This document shows, piece by piece, positions 1 through 4,988 of a stretch of 5,059 bases of DNA (its first letter is position 1; every line of letters begins with the position of its first letter). This DNA is from a bacterium (GTDB taxonomy: Bacteria > Auribacterota > JABMQX01): contig JABMQX010000054.1 of NCBI GenBank assembly GCA_013203085.1, forward strand, positions 1 through 5,059. Reading direction: 5' to 3'. The notes below the pieces were generated by a model. It saw only the letters and a program-made list of their open reading frames with translations, did not search any database and was not told the DNA's origin. The translations under genes and the position numbers were made by a program.

Positions 1-155
1 CGGGAAAAGGGTCTGTAGAGCTCCTCACCCTCCAGCTCGAAGGGAAAAGGCGGATGGACGCGAAGGAGTTCCTCCGAGGACACCACATCAGGGAAGGCAC
101 GGTCCTGGGAGAAACTGGAACCAACAACGGAGATTATCCCAATGAACAGACCTAA
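1..155 (+). CDS. fmt: Methionyl-tRNA formyltransferase, C-terminal end (5'-truncated by window edge)
   Basis: This is the last 50 codons of a gene entering from the left (codons in phase with base 3, stop TAA at 153-155). The frame reads GKGSVELLTLQLEGKRRM, then DAKEFLRGHHIREGTVLGE. This matches the C-terminal OB-like domain of Fmt, where the end typically has the pattern 'L-Q-x-EGK-R-M-x-x-x-x-F-LRG-x-x-I-x-x-G'. Known role of the family: cytosolic transfer of a formyl group from 10-formyl-tetrahydrofolate to Met-tRNA(fMet) for translation initiation. The catalytic N-terminal domain lies outside the window, so activity cannot be judged. A tail of about 14 residues after the recognisable domain is not family-like. 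The last 14 bases overlap the start of the metallophosphoesterase gene, so the two are probably cotranscribed. The other open forward frame here, in phase with base 2, is Arg/Pro/Gly-rich and looks like a shadow. Confidence 0.82.
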   Translation, partial: GKGSVELLTLQLEGKRRMDAKEFLRGHHIREGTVLGETGTNNGDYPNEQT

Positions 156-1128
156 GCTGACACGAAGAGCGTTTATCAAGAGTCTGGGCGGTGGGATCGT
201 TTGCTTGAGCAGCGGGTGTACATCGCTTCGCTTCGTCCGAGGTGGAAGGGGCAGACCTTTCTGCATTGTGGCGCTGCCCGACACTCAGATCTATGCAGAA
301 AGCTATCCTGACATCTTCATCGCCCAGACCCAATGGGTCAAAAACCATAAGGATGAGATGAACATTGTTTTCGTCGTCCACGAGGGAGATATTGTCAACG
401 ATAACTCGGAAAAACAGTGGCGGAACGCGGACAAGGCCATGAGTATTCTGGACGGCGTTGTGCCGTATTGCATGGCGGTTGGAAATCACGATATGGGACC
501 GGGCGGCAGCGCGACAAACAGAGACACCACGTTGTTCAACAAGTTCTTTCCGGTCTCCCGATTTGAAAACGAGCCGTGGTACGGCAGCCACTTCGGCGAT
601 GACAACGACAACGTCTACTGCAATTTCACTGCTTCCGGCATGAAATTCATGATCCTCGCTCTCGAGTTCGGGCCGACGGACGAACTTCTCGATTGGGCAA
701 ACCGGGTTGTGTCACAGCACAAGGACCGCAGAGTAATCGTGCTCACTCACTGTTACATGTACTCAGATGACACGCGGGTAGGCGAAGGGGGCAATTACAG
801 CCCGCGCGAATTTGACTGTGGGGGGAACGACGGCGAGGAGATGTGGGAGAAGTTCGTAAGGAAACATGAGAACATATCTCTCGTCCTGAGCGGGCACATT
901 ATCAATGATGGCTTGGGTAAACTGACGAGCACCGCCGACCCCGGAAACAAAGTTCATCAGCTCCTCGCAAACTATCAAATGAAGGAGAACGGCGGAAACG
1001 GGTGGCTCAGAATCATGAAGTTCGTCCCCGAGGATAACAGAATCTATGTGAGGACTTATTCGCCGTTTCTGAAGAGATACGCCACGGACGAGCAGAACGA
1101 GTTCGAACTTCATTATGAGATGAGGTAG
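142..1128 (+). CDS. Tat-exported calcineurin-like metallophosphoesterase, LPDTQ family
   Basis: A 328-residue protein with an apparently complete two-metal phosphoesterase domain. In order: twin-arginine signal TRRAFIK (residues 7-13) with a short Gly-rich hydrophobic stretch, then SSGC (Cys26), an imperfect lipobox because Ser sits at -3. Metal and catalytic motifs follow: LPDTQ (45-49, Asp47 with Gln where many family members have His), EGDIVND (81-87), GNHD (114-117), LTHCYMY (201-207, His203) and SGHI (250-253, His252). RDTTLFNKFFPVSRF (128-141 region) and the HQLLANYQ stretch near the end also recur in this subfamily as I remember it. It probably folds in the cytoplasm with metals bound, then crosses by Tat and stays outside or membrane-anchored. 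The substrate is unknown: a phosphomonoester, diester or nucleotide is possible. GGAG at 129-132, nine bases before ATG, supports the start. It begins inside the end of fmt. Confidence 0.92.
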   Translation: MNRPKLTRRAFIKSLGGGIVCLSSGCTSLRFVRGGRGRPFCIVALPDTQIYAESYPDIFIAQTQWVKNHKDEMNIVFVVHEGDIVNDNSEKQWRNADKAMSILDGVVPYCMAVGNHDMGPGGSATNRDTTLFNKFFPVSRFENEPWYGSHFGDDNDNVYCNFTASGMKFMILALEFGPTDELLDWANRVVSQHKDRRVIVLTHCYMYSDDTRVGEGGNYSPREFDCGGNDGEEMWEKFVRKHENISLVLSGHIINDGLGKLTSTADPGNKVHQLLANYQMKENGGNGWLRIMKFVPEDNRIYVRTYSPFLKRYATDEQNEFELHYEMR

Positions 1129-1257
1129 CCTGATACATTGCCCAACCGTGCACTACTGAGACTCTATGCAGAAAACCGTAGCTCTTGCCTGACACGGGAC
1201 CCAAGGCCACGTCACTAATCGCGTCCGGGCTTAAGCTTATTGCTAAGCAATCTGGTT

Positions 1258-2370
1258 ATGGCACATCAAGTTGGCAGGAACAAGCACCCCCGGAGATGGA
1301 TCGCTCTTCTGGCGGCGGGCGTCCTGATTTGCTTCCTCGGCTCTCTCCTTATCGGAGTGAGAACGGAGGAGTTCTCGAAGAAAGGGATACTGGCGAGGAT
1401 GGCGGGGACGTGCCGGATCATCCTTCGCCACATTCCGCTCCTCGGCAAGCCGTTCGAGACCCCGACCTGCGACGAGACGACCGACTTAATCGTCTGGGGG
1501 ATCCGCACGCCCCGCATCATCCTTGCTTTCCTTGTGGGGGCTTCGCTCTCTGTCGCGGGTGCGGTCATGCAAGCCTTTTTTCAGAATCCCATGGCTTCGC
1601 CCTATATCGTAGGCGTCTCATCCGGAGCAGCCCTTGGAGCGACGGTCGCTTTCGCTTTCGATGTGAACGCGGGCAGCGGTGATGGGGCAAGAGGTCTCCT
1701 CGCCTTTCTCAACAACCAGCCGATTGCCCTGCTCGCTTTTGTGGGAGCACTGGGCGTAACGCTGGTAGTCTACCTTCTTTCGAGGAGAGGAGGTAAGATT
1801 CACCTGCCGACGCTCCTTCTGGCCGGCATCGCCTTGGGGACCCTCGCACTGTCGGCGGCGTGGTTCATCCTTTTCTGGCGAAGACCGTACGACTACGAGG
1901 GAATCATCTTTTGGCTCATGGGGAGCTTCAACGGGAAGGGATGGCCAAGGGTGGCAATGGTGTTCCCGTATGTTCTGCTCGGCGTAGGGTTCATCCTGAG
2001 CTTTTCAAGGGAGCTGAACATCCTGCTTCTGGGCGAGGAGACGGCGCAGCACCTCGGTGTTCGAGTCGAAAGGGTCAAATTGCTCCTCTTGGTGGCTTCG
2101 ACGATACTGGCGGCGGTATGCGTCGCGGCGGTGGGCGTGATCGGGTTTGTGGGACTTGTCGTGCCGCATTTGATGCGTTTAATCGTCGGACCGGATCACC
2201 GTGCCCTGATACCCGCATCCTTGCTCGGGGGAGGATTGCTCCTTATGCTGGCGGACGCGGCAGCGAGGACTCTCTTTCAGGAGATGATTCCGATAGGCGT
2301 CATCACCTCCATGGTCGGCTGCCCCTTCTTCCTCTACCTGCTGACACGAAAGGAGAAACGCTTTTTCTGA
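1258..2370 (+). CDS. FecCD/BtuC-family ABC importer permease (metal-chelate or vitamin B12 type)
   Basis: A full-length (370-residue) inner-membrane permease of the BtuC/FecCD/FhuB type, in which two copies pair with an ATPase dimer and a binding protein to import siderophores, haem or cobalamin. Visible signatures: a first membrane helix at about 15-34 after a basic RNKHPRRW stretch, RTPRIILAFLVGASLSVAGA (83-102), NPMASPYIVGVSSGAALGA (110-128), the cytoplasmic coupling region LGEETAQHLGV (258-268), GVIGFVGLVVPHLMRLIVG (293-311) and PIGVITSMVGCPFFLYLL (345-362). Around nine or ten hydrophobic segments are apparent. The start is uncertain: ATG 1258 is chosen, but TTG 1240 is in frame (six residues more), neither has a clear Shine-Dalgarno, and a stop at 1216 bounds the choice. 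No ATPase or binding protein gene lies on either side, so substrate cannot be inferred. The 1129-1257 gap shows no convincing promoter or riboswitch. Confidence 0.93.
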   Translation: MAHQVGRNKHPRRWIALLAAGVLICFLGSLLIGVRTEEFSKKGILARMAGTCRIILRHIPLLGKPFETPTCDETTDLIVWGIRTPRIILAFLVGASLSVAGAVMQAFFQNPMASPYIVGVSSGAALGATVAFAFDVNAGSGDGARGLLAFLNNQPIALLAFVGALGVTLVVYLLSRRGGKIHLPTLLLAGIALGTLALSAAWFILFWRRPYDYEGIIFWLMGSFNGKGWPRVAMVFPYVLLGVGFILSFSRELNILLLGEETAQHLGVRVERVKLLLLVASTILAAVCVAAVGVIGFVGLVVPHLMRLIVGPDHRALIPASLLGGGLLLMLADAAARTLFQEMIPIGVITSMVGCPFFLYLLTRKEKRFF

Positions 2371-2389
2371 TGCTCTGAAGCCTTTCGCT

Positions 2390-2524
2390 TCATATGGCAA
2401 TCTCTTTGACTTCATGCTCGTCAGGGACGTTCTCCATGACCATCAGCCTATACGCGTGCTTGATGTTCTCCTTCAGCTCCTCCAGCGTCTTTCCCTATGT
2501 CATCCTCTCGGGGTGCTCGAGCAT
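2390..2524 (-). pseudogene. Decayed HicB-like antitoxin, C-terminal half with in-frame amber codon
   Basis: Reading the minus strand from ATG at 2524 gives MLEHPERMT, a TAG stop (2497-2495), then GKTLEELKENIKHAYRLMV and MENVPDEHEVKEIAI, ending with TGA at 2392-2390. The second part resembles the C-terminal half of the HicB/UPF0150 fold, whose members carry a 'P-x-x-x-x-QGKT-x-EE-x-x-x-NI-x-x-A' stretch followed by a helix and a last strand ending in 'x-x-EIxI'. The amber codon falls exactly at the expected Gln, a single CAG-to-TAG change. The usual N-terminal 20-25 residues are absent: the frame is closed by TAA at 2545-2543 and there is no partner HicA. HicB normally neutralises HicA mRNA interferase; this copy cannot be functional as read. 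The ATG sits one base past the peptidase stop. Family assignment is from memory of the motif, not a search. Confidence 0.6.
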
Positions 2525-2525
2525 C

Positions 2526-3518
2526 TTACCCAACCCGAGTTTTTACTCCCTCCAATAGATCATCGTCATCTTGCGATTGATGCATCACAGAGTCCAAGCG
2601 TGAAGCGTTCTTGTCCGCGGGAGATTCCGTCGCAAGCACGATCTCATAGGAGGAGATGAGGGACTGGATGAAGGAATCGTAGTCTATATAGCCGATCCCG
2701 TGGTCGCCCCAGGCTTCGCTCCAGGAGTTGACAAACCCGAACCAACCCCGCCGCCCATCATGCACCAGATTATCGTCGTACAAGGCGAGGGCCACCGCAT
2801 GGCCGCCGATCCATTTTCCGCCTTCGCAGCGAAGCAACTCTCGCCAGGACCTGAGAGATTCCGCGAAGGGGGCACGTCGGGCTGGGCATGTGAAACGATC
2901 CCGGCCAAGCGAGATGAAGCCATGCGGTGCGGCGGTGAGCCAGTTGCTGTGGACGACCAGTCCGCACACGATAGGCCGCCGGCACAGGGCTTGCTTGATG
3001 ACGGTAAGCGCGGATGTGTTCACACCGTTCTTGAGGAGGTTCCGGTACTGGGCGATCCTGCGTTTTCTGGCTTTGTGGAGTATCTCGAGAAACTGCGGGA
3101 TGCCGAGGTGAGCACGGTCGCCGGGGATGTACGGCCAGTCCAATTCATCGCAGACGCCGTAATGTCGGAGGACTTTCGCTGCTGCGCGGAGGGTCGTCCC
3201 ATGCTGCTCGACGAAATCCGCGGGAATGACGTCAACGATTTTGGCGAGGTTGTAGCAGAAACGTTCGCTGGTATTGAGGCTCTCGCCGGTCAATCTGAGA
3301 TGCTCCATTTCGTAAACTTTCAGCATGCCGTAGGCAGCACAGGATCCTTCTAACCCCTGGTCTCTGACCGGGCCGCGAAAAGCCAGCCAACTTTTCGTTG
3401 ACGGGGTCTCGAATGTCCCGGCAGGGGGACCGTAATCCCTGGCGGATGGTGTCTCTGGTGCAACGCCTCTGCGAAGAATTGCCTGTCGGTATCTCTCCAT
3501 CTCGGCCACGGTTTTCAT
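2526..3518 (-). CDS. Papain-like (C1 family) cysteine peptidase, no signal peptide
   Basis: A 330-residue protein with the complete C1 catalytic set: GPVRDQGLEGSCAAYG (49-64) supplies the oxyanion Gln54 and nucleophile Cys60, IGGHAVALALYDD (237-249) supplies His240, and FGFVNSWSEAWGDHGIGYI (260-278) supplies Asn264. HGTTLRAAAKVLRHYGVCD (106-124), followed by WPY, and the VIKQALCRRPIVCGLVVHS stretch (173-191) are also typical of bacterial members. There is no signal peptide and no prodomain; PSARDYG (24-30) resembles the short lead-in seen before the domain in bacterial C1 proteins. About 30 residues before His240 (CPARRAPFAESLRSW region, with Cys211 and Cys231) look like an insert. The acidic QDDDD tail ends the protein. 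The gene is last in a three-gene unit: its ATG overlaps the preceding stop as ATGA (3518-3515). A weak AGGA lies about 13 bases upstream, so coupling is likely. The substrate is unknown. Confidence 0.9.
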   Translation of the reverse strand: MKTVAEMERYRQAILRRGVAPETPSARDYGPPAGTFETPSTKSWLAFRGPVRDQGLEGSCAAYGMLKVYEMEHLRLTGESLNTSERFCYNLAKIVDVIPADFVEQHGTTLRAAAKVLRHYGVCDELDWPYIPGDRAHLGIPQFLEILHKARKRRIAQYRNLLKNGVNTSALTVIKQALCRRPIVCGLVVHSNWLTAAPHGFISLGRDRFTCPARRAPFAESLRSWRELLRCEGGKWIGGHAVALALYDDNLVHDGRRGWFGFVNSWSEAWGDHGIGYIDYDSFIQSLISSYEIVLATESPADKNASRLDSVMHQSQDDDDLLEGVKTRVG

Positions 3519-3946
3519 TCGCAGAATCCGTCCTTTTGCCTTTGCCTGTCGTGCTCCGTTCCAGAGAGGTCGGGTATCCAGGCGACGAAGAAACTCCGGT
3601 TTTCGTGGCGCGGATTAAAGTGCACAACTGTTCCCTCGACGACAAATTCCTTCTCCCCGGGGTTGGACGGGACGGGGCGAAAGAACGTGGTCCGGTTCGC
3701 CCTGGGAAAGTAGGCGACGACCGCGATGTCCGAAACGGCGTAAGGTTTCACAATCTCTATTTTCCCGTCGAGAACAGGGAGATATTCGCACTCGAAGAAG
3801 GTCTTGCTCCCGTAGCGGACATCAAGAGCGTCCCAGACGCGAAGGACCACATCCTCGTTGTAAGAGAGCGGCTGCTGGGGCAGAACGCGGCAGCCAACGA
3901 GACTGACGGTTGCAAGAAAAACAAGGGTCAGCCTGCGGTATTTCAT
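3515..3946 (-). CDS. Small predicted lipoprotein of unknown function (143 residues)
   Basis: I do not recognise this family. The N-terminus MKYRRLTLVFLATVSLVGC is a textbook lipoprotein signal: basic start, short hydrophobic core, lipobox LVGC with Cys19 as the expected lipidated residue. The mature part (about 124 residues) alternates hydrophobic and polar residues, for example EIVKPYAVSDIAVVAYF (64-80), EFVVEGTVVHF (100-110) and RSFFVAWIP (117-125), which suggests a small beta-rich domain. A charged tail with HDRQRQKDG follows. No catalytic motif is visible. It is the middle gene of the minus-strand unit: its ATG overlaps the stop of the first lipoprotein (ATGA, 3946-3943) and its own stop overlaps the peptidase start (ATGA, 3518-3515). 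It may be an envelope partner, inhibitor or substrate of the peptidase, but that is inference from position only. A longer plus-strand frame over the same bases lacks any domain signature. Confidence 0.78.
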   Translation of the reverse strand: MKYRRLTLVFLATVSLVGCRVLPQQPLSYNEDVVLRVWDALDVRYGSKTFFECEYLPVLDGKIEIVKPYAVSDIAVVAYFPRANRTTFFRPVPSNPGEKEFVVEGTVVHFNPRHENRSFFVAWIPDLSGTEHDRQRQKDGFCE

Positions 3947-4347
3947 TTGCCGTCTTTCCCCGAAGCCCGGTCATCCTGCGGAGTGGGTTGTTTGGGGCAG
4001 GGATCGCGCGAGCTTTCCGCCGCTTTCACACGGAAAAGTGTAAAGGAGCGAGATTCGTGGTATCCGACTTTTTCCTCGATCGCTTTTTTGCGGGCGCCCG
4101 TGAGTATGTCGCTGGCGCCGCTCAGGACAATGTCCCAGGGAAGAGGCGATGAACCGACGACACCGCCGAGGCGGGGCTCGTTCTCAGGTGCCTTCACTTC
4201 TGCCTCCGACGTATAGGAGATGAGACAGACCTCATCCACCGCGCACCCTCCCAGGAGGAAAATCATTCCCGCAAGCGAGAGCAATAGCGCAATCGCGCCG
4301 GAAGCTGTCGCCCGCCACGGATACGTGTTTCTAATAAGCTCGATCAT
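3943..4347 (-). CDS. Small predicted lipoprotein of unknown function (134 residues), first gene of the minus-strand unit
   Basis: I do not recognise this family. From ATG 4347 the protein begins MIELIRNTYPWRATASGAIA and continues through a hydrophobic segment to the lipobox LGGC (residues 32-35, Cys35), so it should be exported and lipid-anchored. The mature part is about 100 residues: a stretch rich in Glu, Pro and Gly, then PWDIVLSGASDILTGARKKA (70-89), then a polar end rich in Lys, Asp, Ser and Pro with Cys117. The start is set by GGAG at 4358-4355, seven bases before ATG 4347; ATG 4353 is in frame but only one base from it. A TTG at 4419 would add 24 residues but lies inside the leader hairpin and has no binding site. 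The stop overlaps the next ATG (ATGA, 3946-3943). It is expected to be expressed from the strong promoter at 4522-4494. Confidence 0.77.
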   Translation of the reverse strand: MIELIRNTYPWRATASGAIALLLSLAGMIFLLGGCAVDEVCLISYTSEAEVKAPENEPRLGGVVGSSPLPWDIVLSGASDILTGARKKAIEEKVGYHESRSFTLFRVKAAESSRDPCPKQPTPQDDRASGKDGK

Positions 4348-4354
4348 TGTCATT

Positions 4355-4358
4355 CTCC
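4355..4358 (-). promoter_or_regulatory. Ribosome binding site GGAG that fixes the start at 4347
   Basis: The minus strand reads TTGGAGAATGACAATG. GGAG is seven bases from the second ATG (4347) and one base from the first (4353), so the second is the better start. Confidence 0.7.
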
Positions 4359-4391
4359 AATTAGTACCTTTTGCTGCGGCTTTCGGGCCTC

Positions 4392-4458
4392 GTGAAACAA
4401 ACAGAAGGCAGGAACGCAACTGACTAAGCGAGAGTTGGTTGCGTGTCCTGCCCTGTTT
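4392..4458 (-). terminator. Long leader hairpin with T-rich tract, possible attenuator
   Basis: The arms are 4407-4420 (GGCAGGAACGCAAC, plus strand) and 4438-4452 (GTTGCGTGTCCTGCC): 14 base pairs with one bulged base and a 17-base loop. AAACAG (4399-4404) and CTGTTT (4453-4458) extend the stem by six pairs past a two-base bulge. Read in the direction of the minus-strand genes, the right side of the main stem is followed by TTCTGTTTGTTTC, an imperfect U-tract. The shape is that of an intrinsic terminator placed within the 5' leader, between the promoter (-10 at 4499-4494) and the ribosome binding site (4358-4355). It could be an attenuator, the end of a short leader RNA of about 95 bases, or simply a stabilising 5' hairpin. 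On the plus strand TTTTCTTT also follows, so termination in that direction is possible. I could not match it to a named riboswitch class. Confidence 0.6.
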
Positions 4459-4493
4459 TCTTTACAGTAGCCCACTTTTTAACTTAACGCAGC

Positions 4494-4522
4494 ATCATAT
4501 CATATCTCTGCCCTTTTGTCAA
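4494..4522 (-). promoter_or_regulatory. Near-consensus sigma-70 promoter for the lipoprotein/peptidase unit
   Basis: The minus strand reads TTGACA (4522-4517, perfect -35), exactly 17 bases, then TATGAT (4499-4494, five of six to the -10 consensus). Transcription should start near 4487, leaving a leader of about 140 bases before the ATG at 4347. The local AT-richness contrasts with the GC-rich flanks. Confidence rests on the match and its position upstream of the first gene of the unit; there is no other gene it could serve. Confidence 0.78.
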
Positions 4523-4672
4523 GGAGAGAACGCGGGCGGTTGTGGCTGTGTTTCGGCCCACGATGAACTCACTGCAGAGGGCGCGGAGAGCGAGGAGAAG
4601 AGGGACAGGATCGGGCGGTGACGGAAGGGGGATTCCTCGGCGCCCTAAAAATGGAGGGGTGGCGAAAAAGTT

Positions 4673-4767
4673 GGGATTCTCCAGTATTTTGAGACGGAGC
4701 AAATGCTGCATAAGGCACAGGGGGAGAGGGAGATGGGGTCCGATTTCGGGATTCTTCAAAATACTGG
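4673..4767. repeat. Perfect 12-bp inverted repeat with 8-base direct repeats
   Basis: CCAGTATTTTGA (4681-4692) and its exact reverse complement TCAAAATACTGG (4756-4767) are 63 bases apart. Each arm is immediately preceded on the plus strand by the same octamer GGGATTCT (4673-4680 and 4748-4755). This could be a small hairpin-forming or MITE-like unit, or two copies of one dispersed repeat in opposite orientation. No T-run follows, so it is not a good terminator. Confidence 0.75.
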
Positions 4768-4808
4768 ACGCCCCCTCGGGTCCGGGTTGGGAAATATGGG
4801 GATGCAAA

Positions 4809-4830
4809 ACGCAGAAACGCAGAGACGCAG
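4809..4830. repeat. Short tandem repeat, three ACGCAG units at 8-base period
   Basis: ACGCAG occurs at 4809, 4817 and 4825, separated by AA and AG. This type of ACGCAGAG tract is a familiar intergenic feature of several environmental bacterial lineages; its function is unknown. Confidence 0.7.
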
Positions 4831-4885
4831 GGGGAGGGGATGAGAGCGCAGGATGGCGAGGGACCGGGAGGAGACGGGGCGAAAC

Positions 4886-4946
4886 GATTGCGGATTGGAG
4901 ATTGCGGACGTCAGGATTTCGGATTTCGGATTGCAGATTTCGGATG
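4886..4946. repeat. Degenerate 7-base tandem tract of GGATTTC/GGATTGC type
   Basis: Units such as GATTGCG, GATTGGA and GATTGCG (4886-4908) are followed by GGATTTC, GGATTTC, GGATTGC, AGATTTC and GGAT (4914-4945), largely in a 7-base step. The array is imperfect and has no spacers of CRISPR kind. Confidence 0.7.
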
Positions 4947-4969
4947 TTGGGATTCCCGGTCCGGTTCTG

Positions 4970-4988
4970 ACAGGATGAACAGGATGGA
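4970..4988. repeat. Two-copy 9-base tandem repeat, ACAGGATGA/ACAGGATGG
   Basis: ACAGGATGA (4970-4978) is directly followed by ACAGGATGG (4979-4987). It resembles the ACAGGAT-type intergenic repeats seen in some PVC-like genomes (from memory). It is only two units, so weight is low. Confidence 0.5.

Noticed and set aside
1129..1257. Promoter or terminator between the phosphoesterase and the permease
   Set aside because: Small palindromes (GCTTAAGC at 1229, TTGCTAAGCAA at 1240) are present, but there is no T-tract and no well-spaced -35/-10 pair.
2376..2392. Hairpin TGAAGC-CTTTC-GCTTCA as a terminator for the permease
   Set aside because: The six-pair stem is short and not followed by a T-run on either strand.
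2700..3353. Plus-strand open frame of 217 codons
   Set aside because: It lies entirely opposite the peptidase gene, whose catalytic motifs show the minus strand is the coding one.
3398..4216. Plus-strand open frame of 272 codons opposite the lipoprotein genes
   Set aside because: The minus-strand frames over the same bases have clear lipoprotein signals and ATGA-linked starts. The plus frame has no recognisable domain and no convincing binding site, so it is taken as a shadow.
4348..4419. N-terminal extension of the first lipoprotein from TTG 4419
   Set aside because: The start lies within the leader hairpin without a Shine-Dalgarno, and the extension places a long non-signal stretch before the export signal. 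ATG 4347 has GGAG at seven bases.
4355..4475. Possible leader peptide from GTG 4475 running to a TGA that overlaps the first ATG region
   Set aside because: The frame is open for about 40 codons but has no binding site, a rare start codon and no runs of a regulatory amino acid.
4347..4487. Known riboswitch (cobalamin, cyclic-di-GMP and similar) in the leader
   Set aside because: CGAAAGCC-like fragments caught the eye, but the conserved core arrangement of these classes is not present.
4484..4807. Minus-strand open frame of 107 codons in the repeat region
   Set aside because: It is Pro/Leu-rich without any motif, runs through the inverted repeat, and overlaps the strong promoter.
4542..4970. 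Plus-strand open frame of 142 codons in the repeat region
   Set aside because: The product is low-complexity Arg/Gly-rich and its last third is translated tandem repeat (RISDCRFRM type). There is no family resemblance.
4809..4988. CRISPR array
   Set aside because: The repeat units are 7-9 bases, degenerate and directly tandem, with no 25-40 base repeats or unique spacers.
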